From contig NZ_OY808999.1 in assembly GCF_963681195.1 (NCBI RefSeq), positions 1 to 46,185 of the forward strand: DNA of 46,185 nucleotides, in the 5' to 3' direction. Each line of letters starts with the position of its first letter. The stretch's first letter is position 1. Below the pieces are notes generated by a model. That model had not been told where the DNA came from. It made no database searches and worked only from the letters and a program-made list of their open reading frames with translations. The position numbers and the translations under genes are program-made. Origin of the DNA: Vibrio sp. 16. GTDB lineage: Bacteria; Pseudomonadota; Gammaproteobacteria; Enterobacterales; Vibrionaceae. Of this stretch, positions 16,294 through 23,917 are shown in pieces.

Positions 16294-16800
16294 ATGATGA
16301 GCAAGTTGGCACTTTTGTCGCTATTGGTCATTTTCTCTACTCAGGTCGATGCGTCTAACACATATGCATTAATGAACGTCACGACGAGTCGTCTTAGTCA
16401 AATTTTACCAGGCGCTTGGCATTGTCGTTATACCAATCTATTTATTGGCGACAAAGTATTGGATGAGTACTTTCAATTTCAATCAGATGGGACAATGTCT
16501 TCCATCGGTGAGTTTACTTATTATTTGCCGAGAGAAGATCAAAATGCCCAATTTAGTTTCCAAGCAAAGGGATATTGGGAGTACGATAACAAGCGATTAC
16601 TTGTTAAATATGAACCTTTTGAGGTGTTAGCAAAAAACAAATTCAGTCATTCTTTTTTAGCAAAAATAGAAAAGTTTTACGCGAAGAATGTGAAAAAATC
16701 TTATAAAGGGACAAGGCTATTGAGCCTTACGTATTCTGATATTCAACCAAACTCACTAATATTTCGTGAAATGTATGATACTTGGTCCTGCTCTCGATAG
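16294..16800 (+). CDS. Secreted protein of unknown function in the microcin operon
   Basis: The 168-aa product has a clear signal peptide (MSKLALLSLLVIFSTQVDAS, cleavage near residue 21) and a mature part with LPGAWHCRYTN, FQFQSDGTMSSIGEFTYY and a last-segment Cys (TWSCSR). It resembles small lipocalin-like or META-like periplasmic proteins (W-x-C start, strands with GTMS) but no family is certain. AGGGGA precedes the ATG pair. By position it could be the immunity protein, unusual because microcin immunity proteins are mostly membrane proteins. Confidence 0.65.
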   Translation: MMSKLALLSLLVIFSTQVDASNTYALMNVTTSRLSQILPGAWHCRYTNLFIGDKVLDEYFQFQSDGTMSSIGEFTYYLPREDQNAQFSFQAKGYWEYDNKRLLVKYEPFEVLAKNKFSHSFLAKIEKFYAKNVKKSYKGTRLLSLTYSDIQPNSLIFREMYDTWSCSR

Positions 16801-16822
16801 CGTACTTGCTCGAGAGGAGCTC

Positions 16823-18298
16823 ATGGGGCTCATTGAATCCTCGGCACTTCGAGATAAAGCCGCGGTCTGTTCTCGGTTATCGCAATTGCTTGAAAATCAT
16901 GGTGTGTTAACCCTCAATTCTTTAGCGCAGTATATTCAGTTGTTAGATATGATTTTAGAGCAAGATGAAGAGGCTTTAGCTCTCGCTTTTCATCTAAAGA
17001 TGTTCTGGCAGCCAACGTCTTTGGTGACAGCGAAAGAAAAAGTCGTCGACGTTTTCTTTGTCTGGATAGGATGCCTAGGTTATCGCCAGTTAGAATATTA
17101 TGAGGTTTGGCAACGAGTTTGCAGTGGAAAGACATCGATCTATTATGATAGTCGTTACTTGTTAGCCGGTGAAATAAAGCCAACCTTTGAGCAGTTGTTC
17201 GGAGGCCATTTCGATAGCCAACAATGGATCACGCAACAAAACCACTGCCTGAAAAGGTTTCTTGAAAGTGGCGAGTCCAATTTTGATGACTTTTTTATTC
17301 GTTATGTACGGCGCTATGAGCCCGGTTTGGCTTTGGAGCTAGAAGTTCAGTTGGCTTCGATTAAAAAACGTTATCAATTCATCGCTCAACATACGAAACT
17401 GGTCGACATTGCTGCACTCAGTGGTGTCTTTAACATGAATGCGCGCAGCTTTGAGCAGTATTATCAATATGAACTGATTCTAAGGCACAATTTGGCTGCC
17501 GCAAGTGATATTGTCAGGCTACTGATTTTGTATCACCAAGGAGGCATGTACGTAGACTTTGATACACTGCCTTGCTTTGAACATTGTTTCAAACGTACCA
17601 ATCAGCACTATCCCCATTTGGTTAAGCGAAATATGTCACAGGTAGTGAAATCTGAAATCATCTTGGACTTACTAAGGAAAAAGCAGCTCCTGAAATGGGG
17701 AAGGCCTCGTCAAGGCCTTGCGCTTTTAGATGACGTGATGCGTACCTTTTTCTCAGATCAGCCGCAGTTCTTACAGAGCTTGTTGACTGACATAGAGGGA
17801 TTAAAGTCTGAGCAAATATTGCCTGATTTCTCTTTACCTAGCGTTTATGCGCATGGCTTATGTTTATCGGCAGCAAAGCATGCAGGTGGGGAGTTTAACA
17901 ACAATGTGCTTATCGCACATAAGCACTCGAAAGCGGTGAGAATCGTTTTACGCACCATGATGAAACGATATACCTTTATAGAGCAGAATGGCATTGTGTT
18001 TGGTGAGCGACTATCGCAAGGACAGACAAACGATGAGTATTGGCTGCGATTCAATGATTACAGAAGAGATCACCTAAAAACGGAGAATCATGTAACGCTT
18101 TTTCTCACAGGCCCGTCGATGATTTTAGAGACCATGCTGTCGCTTTGTTATGAGGTGCTTGATATTGAGATGTGCTCGCTAAGTGCGGTAGCGTTGGCGC
18201 TCAGTCATCCTCAGCTGGGTTTCTCGTTTCATCACCAAACCCAGTTTACAGCTGAGCATATGCGTTCGAGTTGGCAGCAGCGTAACCCCCACTTTTAA
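16823..18298 (+). CDS. GT44 (TcdA/TcdB-type) glycosyltransferase in the microcin operon
   Basis: The protein of about 491 aa has the signature of clostridial-toxin-like glycosyltransferases: NLAAASDIVR at 223-232, then LYHQGGMYVDFDTLPC with the DXD metal/sugar-nucleotide motif at 245-247. The translocation and autoprotease regions of large toxins are absent, so it is a stand-alone enzyme. I prefer ATG 16823, preceded by GAGAGGAG and 22 bases after the upstream stop; GTG 16766 or ATG 16775 would overlap that gene. Placed behind a two-Cys microcin, it may glycosylate the peptide; an effector role is the alternative. Confidence 0.78.
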   Translation: MGLIESSALRDKAAVCSRLSQLLENHGVLTLNSLAQYIQLLDMILEQDEEALALAFHLKMFWQPTSLVTAKEKVVDVFFVWIGCLGYRQLEYYEVWQRVCSGKTSIYYDSRYLLAGEIKPTFEQLFGGHFDSQQWITQQNHCLKRFLESGESNFDDFFIRYVRRYEPGLALELEVQLASIKKRYQFIAQHTKLVDIAALSGVFNMNARSFEQYYQYELILRHNLAAASDIVRLLILYHQGGMYVDFDTLPCFEHCFKRTNQHYPHLVKRNMSQVVKSEIILDLLRKKQLLKWGRPRQGLALLDDVMRTFFSDQPQFLQSLLTDIEGLKSEQILPDFSLPSVYAHGLCLSAAKHAGGEFNNNVLIAHKHSKAVRIVLRTMMKRYTFIEQNGIVFGERLSQGQTNDEYWLRFNDYRRDHLKTENHVTLFLTGPSMILETMLSLCYEVLDIEMCSLSAVALALSHPQLGFSFHHQTQFTAEHMRSSWQQRNPHF

Positions 18299-18334
18299 AG
18301 GTCATTATTCGCTTTATTTCACCGGATGCGTATA

Positions 18335-19810
18335 TCAATCTAACCGAATCACCACATCAAAATGCTCAAGGTGGCTCTCATCGTGGGTGACGGCGACCAT
18401 TTTTGTGTGTGGCGGTAAGCAGCGAAAGATCATCGCCCACAACGCGTTTGCGCTCGCCTTGTCTAAACCTGCGGTCGGCTCATCCAACAGAAGTAAATCA
18501 GGGTTGTGAATATAGGCTCTGAGAAAACATAGCCGTCGCTTCTCACCACCACTTAAATTCTCGCCATTCCCCTGTAACTTTGTCTCAAGGCTCAGGCGAG
18601 AGGCAAGTCCAACGCTATCGAGTTGGCGCTCTAACCAATCCCGTTCGATTGCTTTCCCAAGGGTCAGGTTGTCATAAACGGAACCCGAGAAAATAAAATT
18701 AGTCTGCTCAAGGTACCCCGTTGAGAAAGAGGTAACCCGATCGGGAGTCAGCAATCCCGAGAGACTGTCCAGTAGCACCGTTTTTCCCAAACCGCTTTGA
18801 CCGACGACGGCAATGGTGCGATCGGTAGGGTGTTCCAGTGCAGACAATATTTGCGCGAGCCGAGGGCTCGGTTGCGACTGTGTTGTGTGATTCTCAAGGA
18901 TGTACTTAAGGGCGGAAAAATCTTCTCGGCTTTGATCGACCAACCGATAGACGTCCAATAAACCAGAGAAGGCTCGAGTCATACTGGCAGACAGTAACAA
19001 CGCAGTGACCAGTTCACCGGCATCCGCTTGCTCGGCTGGGATGAGATAGAGCACAAACAGCGTCATGATCGCCAGCGAGATGAGACTCAGGGTAGCGACT
19101 GAGACGCCATCAAACAGGCTACGACTGACGGCAAGGGAAACGGTCGCTTGTCGGTAGCGTGTAAAAAAGGGCGCCAAGCGATGTTCAAAAAATCGTTCAA
19201 CTTGATTCGCTTGGATGGTGCGAATGCCCGAAAATACGGCGACAGTTTGATCCAATATTTCATCTTCAGCCTGGTTAACTGCGGCTATTTGAGGGCGCCT
19301 TCGTTGAATAATGGCAGTATTGAGCAACGTCGACGCACAGAGAATCAAAAGCACAACGAAAAGCGTGCGCCATCCAGTGAATAGGATCAAAGCACCGGCG
19401 AAGACCAACGACTCAATGGCTAAGGGCAAACCGCGTGAGACGCTTAGGTTGATAAACTGCTCATAAGAACCAATTCCGCGTTCAAACTTGCTGGCGAGGG
19501 CACCTATCTCTAATTGTTTGAGTTGGTTGAAAGGCTTAGCAAGAAGCTGATGGAATAGGGCTTTTGATTTGAGCTCCACATTCACCTGTACCGCTTGCTC
19601 GAAAAAATAGGTAAAAAAAGGCGAGAGGCTGATGACTGCTAACGTGGAAAGCAGTAAATACATAAGTAAAGGTTCTGCCCCATCAAATGAGGTGGATTGA
19701 GATGCGTGATTGATGACCTGACCAATCAAATAAGAGGGGATAGCCAAGTTCACTTTGAGCAGTAACAGTACCAGAAAAAGCCCTAAGTACTTAAGAGGGG
19801 TGGGCATCAT
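18335..19810 (-). CDS. ABC exporter (fused permease and ATPase) of the YcaO operon
   Basis: The 491-aa protein has six predicted membrane helices in about 1-280 and an ATPase domain with VVGQSGLGKTVLL (about 336-348), LSGGEKRRLCFLRA and LLLLDEPTAGLD. The ATPase is compact but complete. It lacks a C39 peptidase, so leader removal, if any, must be done elsewhere. The ATG overlaps the ycaO stop by four bases. It presumably exports the product of the adjacent YcaO. Confidence 0.87.
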   Translation of the reverse strand: MMPTPLKYLGLFLVLLLLKVNLAIPSYLIGQVINHASQSTSFDGAEPLLMYLLLSTLAVISLSPFFTYFFEQAVQVNVELKSKALFHQLLAKPFNQLKQLEIGALASKFERGIGSYEQFINLSVSRGLPLAIESLVFAGALILFTGWRTLFVVLLILCASTLLNTAIIQRRRPQIAAVNQAEDEILDQTVAVFSGIRTIQANQVERFFEHRLAPFFTRYRQATVSLAVSRSLFDGVSVATLSLISLAIMTLFVLYLIPAEQADAGELVTALLLSASMTRAFSGLLDVYRLVDQSREDFSALKYILENHTTQSQPSPRLAQILSALEHPTDRTIAVVGQSGLGKTVLLDSLSGLLTPDRVTSFSTGYLEQTNFIFSGSVYDNLTLGKAIERDWLERQLDSVGLASRLSLETKLQGNGENLSGGEKRRLCFLRAYIHNPDLLLLDEPTAGLDKASANALWAMIFRCLPPHTKMVAVTHDESHLEHFDVVIRLD

Positions 19811-20970
19811 TTCGTTCCTAACGGCACGACCCAGATCCCCTTATCAATAATATTAAATCGCTCAAGGCCGGGGATGTAGGTCGAGGTCAGCCAGATATCA
19901 TCTTGATGAAACGCGGTGTGCACCAGGAGGTCGTAACCCTGAGTTTGAATGCCGTGGTTCAAGGCCTCGTAATGGTGATTAAAGGGGGCGTTGTCGGGGG
20001 GTAACTGAGAAAGATCAAGGCAGGGCAGTCGGTCTAGCTCAGACAGCACGGTTAAGGGTGACAGTTTTTCATACGAGTTGAGGAAATCTGCGGCATTAAT
20101 ATCCTGTTTAAGTGCTTGGCCATCGTAGTTCTCTAGGCACTGGGCCAGCTCAGACATGGCACGCTCTATCGCATGATACTGAGAATACGACACCCCCGAT
20201 GCTCGTGAGGCCATTGGGCTAACTGCGGACGGGAGAATGCACGCACAAAAATAGGAGCCAAATTGCGTTTTGCACAATACCACGTTGAGTTTTTCAATCT
20301 CATCAAAGTAGGGGCGGTATTTTTGCACGAGATCGGTGGGAGGCACGACGGATAGGAACTCCCCTGTGTACTCCTTAAAGCCGATGTATTGTTTGTACAT
20401 CTCACTCAGATAGTGGCGCTCTATCTGTTCATTTGCGCCATGTAACACCGCTTCTTCAAACGTTGAGCCCGAGGCCCAGCCACTGTTTGACGTATACCGT
20501 TGGAGGAAAAAGAACGCTTCTTGGCGAAGTAACGGTTGAACATGAAAAGGATTAATGAGCACTTCAGGTATGAGGTAACGCTGTTGAGAATAGAGAGAGC
20601 GATAACCATGAAAGGTCACTAACTCATCTTGATATTCTTGCAGCGCTTGGCTAAATAGGCAGTGTTGATGGCACTGCTTCGAATCTCGCCAAGTTGTTAA
20701 AGGCAGCAGCTCAGTATGAGATGAGCGGTAATGGTGCTCCAACATCATGTGTTCCAAGGCTTCAAAATAGGCGCCGACAATGGCCCCCGACCCTTTCCCA
20801 GAGCCGAGGGCCAAAGGACGGCCTGCTGACGTTGTAAACTGGACGTGCGCGACTTGTTTATCGTCTGACGTGCGAAGTGAGGCTTGGATGTTTTGTTTAG
20901 CCAACCACTGCTTAAGGTTTTCTAAAGCCTGTTGATGAGATAGCTCACGTTCTGCGGGGGGAAGTGTCAT
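19807..20970 (-). CDS. YcaO-domain protein (RiPP cyclodehydratase/backbone-modifying type)
   Basis: The 387-aa protein shows three YcaO ATP-binding segments: SGKGSGAIVGAYFEALEHMM, NSGWASGSTFEEAVLHGANEQIERH, and SYSQYHAIERAMSELAQ. It lacks the Pro-rich C-terminus of azoline-forming cyclodehydratases and has no fused or nearby E1-like or TfuA partner. ATG 20970 is chosen because GGAG lies six bases upstream; a TTG at 20988 is less likely. It sits between a 41-codon peptide gene (30 bases upstream) and an ABC exporter (4-bp overlap), a minimal RiPP operon. Confidence 0.85.
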   Translation of the reverse strand: MTLPPAERELSHQQALENLKQWLAKQNIQASLRTSDDKQVAHVQFTTSAGRPLALGSGKGSGAIVGAYFEALEHMMLEHHYRSSHTELLPLTTWRDSKQCHQHCLFSQALQEYQDELVTFHGYRSLYSQQRYLIPEVLINPFHVQPLLRQEAFFFLQRYTSNSGWASGSTFEEAVLHGANEQIERHYLSEMYKQYIGFKEYTGEFLSVVPPTDLVQKYRPYFDEIEKLNVVLCKTQFGSYFCACILPSAVSPMASRASGVSYSQYHAIERAMSELAQCLENYDGQALKQDINAADFLNSYEKLSPLTVLSELDRLPCLDLSQLPPDNAPFNHHYEALNHGIQTQGYDLLVHTAFHQDDIWLTSTYIPGLERFNIIDKGIWVVPLGTK

Positions 20971-21000
20971 AGACGACTCCAAATCCAAAGAAGTTAAGGC

Positions 21001-21126
21001 TTATTGAAATAAGAAATCGAAGAATTCCCACTCTTTTGACACTTTCATCTTCGCCGATAGGTTGAATTCGATGCCTTGACAAGTAGGATCATTGGGTGAG
21101 TTGATCTCAGAACGTTTTTTCCCCAT
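21001..21126 (-). CDS. Candidate RiPP precursor peptide, 41 aa
   Basis: A 41-codon frame starts at ATG 21126 with a near-perfect AAAGGAG seven bases upstream and stops at 21001, 30 bases before ycaO. The peptide begins MGKKRSEINSPNDPTCQG, has one Cys (16), and ends in an aromatic, acidic stretch KEWEFFDFLFQ. Few Ser, Thr or Cys are present, so extensive azole formation is unlikely; a C-terminal or single-site modification is more plausible. The position and ribosome binding site support it; no homologue is known to me. Confidence 0.68.
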   Translation of the reverse strand: MGKKRSEINSPNDPTCQGIEFNLSAKMKVSKEWEFFDFLFQ

Positions 21127-21373
21127 TTTGTTTCTCCTTTACTATTTCCATGTTTCCATGCTTTTAAAGTGTAAGTGGTACTTCTTCTTCGCATCTTCAT
21201 CGATAAAATTAAGATTAAAGAGAGAAAAAAAGAAATAATTAAAGGGTAATTAATGAAAGGAGAGAGATAACTACTCCCCCACAGCTTCTTTTGATAAATC
21301 GTATTTTGCTCCGCAATATGAGTGTATAAAGTACTCTCCCAGGTAAAGAGCGTGTCGTGTGCTAGCGGGTGTC

Positions 21374-22168
21374 TCATTGCTCCAGACAGGCTTGTGACGT
21401 AAAGGTGATGATCAGCTTTTCCCCAGGGTAGATGACGTAAGCCTCACGTGTTTTTAACCAAGGGTTGTTGGAGAGGATTTTCGGCAACGTAGAGCATTGT
21501 TCACTTGCAATACGCAACAGCCAATCTCCCGGCTGTATTATGTAGACCGAGTCTTGAGCTCGTTGTTTGTCGTGCTGTAACGTTTTAGTGCAAGGGGCTT
21601 GGTTCTGACAAGTGTTCACGTTTCTAATGTTTTCAACAATGTCCGGAAGAATAGGAAGAATAGGAAGAGATGGAGAGGGGGGGCTCTCGTTTCTATGTGA
21701 ACGACCGAAGCGGTAACTTAAGGCGCCATACATGGCGTAACGGTCGTGACTCTCTAGGCGGAGTGGTTCATTAAAATAACGGTACCCCACCTCGATAGTC
21801 CAAGAGTTCGACACTTGGTAGTTCAGTCCTGCTCCCAGAAAACCATGTTTAACGCTTTTCCTTACTCCGAGATCGGCAAAGATTTCAGAAGAGGGCGTCA
21901 TGGCGTAGTGTGCCCTAGCATACGCTTCAAGCCCTCCAGAGCGTTCTTGTTTGGTCTGGATATGACTGTATCCAAACCCAACCGACACGGTTTCGTTGTA
22001 CACGGGAAACTCGAAGGCGACAAGAGCCAGTGTGTCGAGATAATGGTTGTCGCTTTCATCCAATATGATGCCCGCGCCAAATTTCGTTTTCGTCTCTTCC
22101 GCTGACCATGCCAGCGAATGAGAAAAAATCAAAGCGAGTAGAATCGCTGTCATGACGAGGTTCTTCAT
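21374..22168 (-). CDS. Outer membrane beta-barrel protein with C-terminal LysM domain
   Basis: The 264-aa protein has a signal peptide (to about residue 22, LAWSAEE) and a small beta-barrel of about 130 residues with alternating aromatic strands (SVGFGYSHIQTK, SWTIEVGYRYFNE, YAMYGALSYRFGR). After a Pro-rich linker comes a LysM-like domain (YIIQPGDWLLRIASEQCSTLPKILSNNPWLKTREAYVIYPGEKLII, about 212-257) that would bind peptidoglycan. The gene lies two bases after the fimbrial tip gene, so it belongs to the fimbrial operon and may anchor the usher or pilus base to the wall. Confidence 0.72.
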   Translation of the reverse strand: MKNLVMTAILLALIFSHSLAWSAEETKTKFGAGIILDESDNHYLDTLALVAFEFPVYNETVSVGFGYSHIQTKQERSGGLEAYARAHYAMTPSSEIFADLGVRKSVKHGFLGAGLNYQVSNSWTIEVGYRYFNEPLRLESHDRYAMYGALSYRFGRSHRNESPPSPSLPILPILPDIVENIRNVNTCQNQAPCTKTLQHDKQRAQDSVYIIQPGDWLLRIASEQCSTLPKILSNNPWLKTREAYVIYPGEKLIITFTSQACLEQ

Positions 22169-22169
22169 A

Positions 22170-23198
22170 TCAAAGCTCCGGAGAAACTAACAACGAAAAG
22201 ACATCGCTGTATCGCCCTCTTTCTAATTTTTTTATGTCAGTGTTGTCAAAGTAGACGCGTATGGTGAACGGGATTTGAGTGGCCTCTTGATGGCCTGAGA
22301 TGCGTGTTTGAGCTTGAAGCAGTTGACCATTGCCCACCAGTTCAGTTATCTCGCACTCAGGACAAGCGATGGAGTAAGGAATGGCGGCACTATTTGGTCC
22401 CTTGAGTTGATATTGGTGAGCTCGCCCCTGCAGAGTGATCTGTAAGTTGGTTAAGAGCTGCCCTTCTGCCACAACTTGATAATGCGTCTCTCCGGACAGG
22501 TTGATGGTGTCATTCAGTCTGTCGTAATGCGTTTGCAGCTGGTCGTGGTTGGATACGGTGACTTTGGTGACCTCTGGCGCCTGATGATCAATGACAAACA
22601 TAACGTTTTGAGCATCATTGGTCGAAGTCCAAACATCTGAGCGGTTCAGCCACCAATAATTGTAGTGGTAGGTTAGTAGCCCTTTATATTCACCGCTGGG
22701 TTTGTTTGCTAAAGCGTTTTTGATCCCTTCCGTATCGAGCGTAAATAGGGGGCGAACTGACGAAAATGGATTGATGTTTTGGCTCATGCTGAACACGGTC
22801 GAAGCTTGGCAATTTTTCCCCCATAGCCGGATCATTTGTCCATCAAACCAATCGTTAGTGCACGAATTAGTGACTTGGCCCTGTTGGTTCGGGGCTTGAG
22901 TGGCGACTTGGTATTCAATCCCGATAACGGATATCGGAATTATGACGCTATGGTTTGTACTACTCAGTTGTAAGGTGTTCGGGGCTTGAGTTATCGATCC
23001 GGGTTTCCATTTTTTCGTGGAGCTGATCGCTGGAGCAAGATTGCCATGGCCGGGTTTCAAACTGCCACCGTGTTGAGGGACCTCTATAGCGCTGAACCAT
23101 TGGAATTGGTCCCCTTGAAGACGCCCTTTAACTTGCACTTGTGCGGCGCTTGGCAAGCTCACAAGTAGCGTGAGCAACAATCCGGCGAACTTGCTCAT
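22170..23198 (-). CDS. Putative fimbrial tip adhesin/minor subunit
   Basis: The 342-aa secreted protein has a signal peptide (AQVQVKG after about residue 19) and a beta-rich body with two internal Cys pairs (SCTNDWF..GKNCQ and IACPECEI). CS1-type operons place a large tip adhesin after the usher and chaperone, and this gene fits that slot, although I do not see a strong motif. Its ATG overlaps the chaperone stop by four bases. Confidence 0.6.
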   Translation of the reverse strand: MSKFAGLLLTLLVSLPSAAQVQVKGRLQGDQFQWFSAIEVPQHGGSLKPGHGNLAPAISSTKKWKPGSITQAPNTLQLSSTNHSVIIPISVIGIEYQVATQAPNQQGQVTNSCTNDWFDGQMIRLWGKNCQASTVFSMSQNINPFSSVRPLFTLDTEGIKNALANKPSGEYKGLLTYHYNYWWLNRSDVWTSTNDAQNVMFVIDHQAPEVTKVTVSNHDQLQTHYDRLNDTINLSGETHYQVVAEGQLLTNLQITLQGRAHQYQLKGPNSAAIPYSIACPECEITELVGNGQLLQAQTRISGHQEATQIPFTIRVYFDNTDIKKLERGRYSDVFSLLVSPEL

Positions 23199-23917
23199 TG
23201 AATCCTCTCCCCTGGAGAAAGTGAATAGTTGCTAGTATGTTTGCCGTTGACAGTAGTGACCGTGACATCCAGCTTTCTATTGACGAGAAACTTGGCAAGA
23301 CTGACGCTAATGGTCCGTCCCGCAAGCACTTGGAACTTTTGCGAGCACTCTGGCTTGAGATCTTCGGTTTCGCATGCAGAGGCGGTCACATTGACGAAGG
23401 TGCTTTGGTGGTTGCTCATCTCAAGGTGTTCCCCGTCGTATTTAGCGCTAAAATTGATCCCATCCGGTTTGCCTGGGATAAGGTAAATAGAGCCAAATCC
23501 GATCACCATCTGAATATTTTTTTCCGGTTGCTCATCTTCTTCAAAATAAGGCGCCGGCGTAAAAGAGATTTTAAACACTTCATCTTGGGTTGATTGGCAA
23601 GGTGCTTGACACTGGCGAGTGACACGAAAATCTTTTTCAAATCCGGGCTCAATGATCGCTCGCGCAGGTCTTAGGTTGATGCTCCAGTCACTGAGGTTGT
23701 TTCGGTTGTACACGGTATAGTCGATTTCGCCATCAATGATGTTAATCGCGGAAATCGACGTATTGACGAAGATTCGATATTTACTGGTATTTTTGATGGT
23801 ATAAACCCCGCTGCCATCTTTTTCAGCAACTAAAAACATCGAGTTGATTTGCATTGCGAGTGCCTGCGAACCTAATGTGATGCAGAACATCACGCATAGA
23901 TACTTAACTATCTTCAT
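23195..23917 (-). CDS. Periplasmic fimbrial chaperone (CS1/alpha type)
   Basis: The 240-aa protein has a signal peptide (cleavage after QALA, about 21) and an Ig-like N-terminal domain (GVYTIKNTSKYRIFVNTSISAINII). A LRPARAIIEPGFEKDFRVTRQC motif at about 82-103 resembles the subunit-binding face of PapD-like chaperones. The second domain contains VNVTASACETEDLKPECSQKFQVLAG. It overlaps the usher gene by 14 bp and would ferry pilins to the usher. Confidence 0.72.
   Translation of the reverse strand: MKIVKYLCVMFCITLGSQALAMQINSMFLVAEKDGSGVYTIKNTSKYRIFVNTSISAINIIDGEIDYTVYNRNNLSDWSINLRPARAIIEPGFEKDFRVTRQCQAPCQSTQDEVFKISFTPAPYFEEDEQPEKNIQMVIGFGSIYLIPGKPDGINFSAKYDGEHLEMSNHQSTFVNVTASACETEDLKPECSQKFQVLAGRTISVSLAKFLVNRKLDVTVTTVNGKHTSNYSLSPGERIQ

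Noticed and set aside
16823..18298. A complete large clostridial-type glucosylating toxin
   Set aside because: Only a glycosyltransferase-sized protein is encoded; protease, translocation and receptor-binding repeats are all absent.
21045..21377. 110-codon minus-strand frame whose ATG overlaps the stop of the LysM-barrel gene by four bases
   Set aside because: Composition looks random, it has no family resemblance, and its end overlaps the 41-aa peptide gene that has a much better ribosome binding site. The ATGA overlap is probably chance.
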